Below are positions 6,241 to 6,287 of a DNA stretch of 6,287 nt, in pieces. Each line of letters opens with the position of its first letter. Position 1 is the stretch's first letter. The notes beneath the pieces were generated by a model. That model ran no database searches. It saw only the letters and a program-made list of their open reading frames with translations, and was not told where the DNA came from. Source of the DNA: an uncultured Sutterellaceae bacterium. GTDB lineage: Bacteria > Pseudomonadota > Gammaproteobacteria > Burkholderiales > Burkholderiaceae_F. The stretch lies in NCBI GenBank assembly GCA_947253615.1, contig CAMYAA010000065.1:1-6287 (forward strand), read 5' to 3'. Position numbers and translations under genes: made by a program.

Positions 6241-6287
6241 CTGTCTCTTATACACATCTGACGCTGCCGACGATATGCAGTGTGTAG
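6241..6287. other. Illumina Nextera adapter contamination at contig end
   Basis: CTGTCTCTTATACACATCT (6241-6259) is the 19-bp Tn5 mosaic end used in Nextera libraries. It is followed by GACGCTGCCGACGA (6260-6273), the reverse complement of the Read 1 adapter TCGTCGGCAGCGTC; then TATGCAGT (6274-6281), the reverse complement of i5 index ACTGCATA (N506/S506); then GTGTAG (6282-6287), the start of the reverse-complemented P5 sequence. The order and spacing match adapter read-through exactly. These 47 bases are synthetic and should be trimmed; they create the spurious peptide VSYTHLTLPTICSV. Confidence 0.98.

Noticed and set aside
6240..6287. Complete lipoprotein with C-terminal tail VSYTHLTLPTICSV.
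   Set aside because: The tail is translated Nextera adapter, not genomic sequence.

Overview
The window looks like the end of a draft-assembly contig from a Gram-negative bacterium, most likely a proteobacterium. Two of the five genes carry lipoprotein signal peptides ending in a lipobox cysteine, one is a BamE-fold outer-membrane-type lipoprotein, and several genes have AAGGAG-type Shine-Dalgarno sites and Rho-independent terminators. The first lipoprotein resembles N-terminal regions of OmpA-family proteins from Burkholderiales, including Sutterellaceae, and base composition is intermediate. That placement is a recollection-based inference, not a search result.

Layout. 1-387 (+) is a short BamE/SmpA-OmlA-domain lipoprotein, followed by an intrinsic terminator (409-444). 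472-4380 (-) is a very large SWIM-zinc-finger SNF2-family ATPase that converges on the first gene. 4381-4915 is a 535-base gap between divergent genes. It has no convincing gene but holds five 11-bp tandem repeats (4527-4581) and several small hairpins. 4916-5155 (+) is a small heavy-metal-associated (HMA) metallochaperone with a cysteine-rich tail, followed by a terminator. 5387-5869 (+) is a Bcp/PrxQ peroxiredoxin with its own promoter candidate and terminator. 6024-6240 (+) is the 5' part of a second lipoprotein. 6241-6287 is not genomic: it is Illumina Nextera adapter read-through, containing the Tn5 mosaic end, the Read 1 adapter, an i5 index and the start of the P5 sequence.

How the genes relate. 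The three small genes on the right each seem to be separate transcription units because strong terminators separate them. The metallochaperone (soft-metal handling) and the peroxiredoxin (thiol peroxide reduction) fit a general metal/oxidative stress theme but are not an operon. The SNF2 protein stands alone, with no methylase, nuclease or other defence partner in the window. I do not see a clear new multi-gene system. The most useful observations are the adapter-derived false C-terminus, the 11-bp repeat array, the cysteine layouts of the metallochaperone and peroxiredoxin, and the stand-alone BamE-domain protein.
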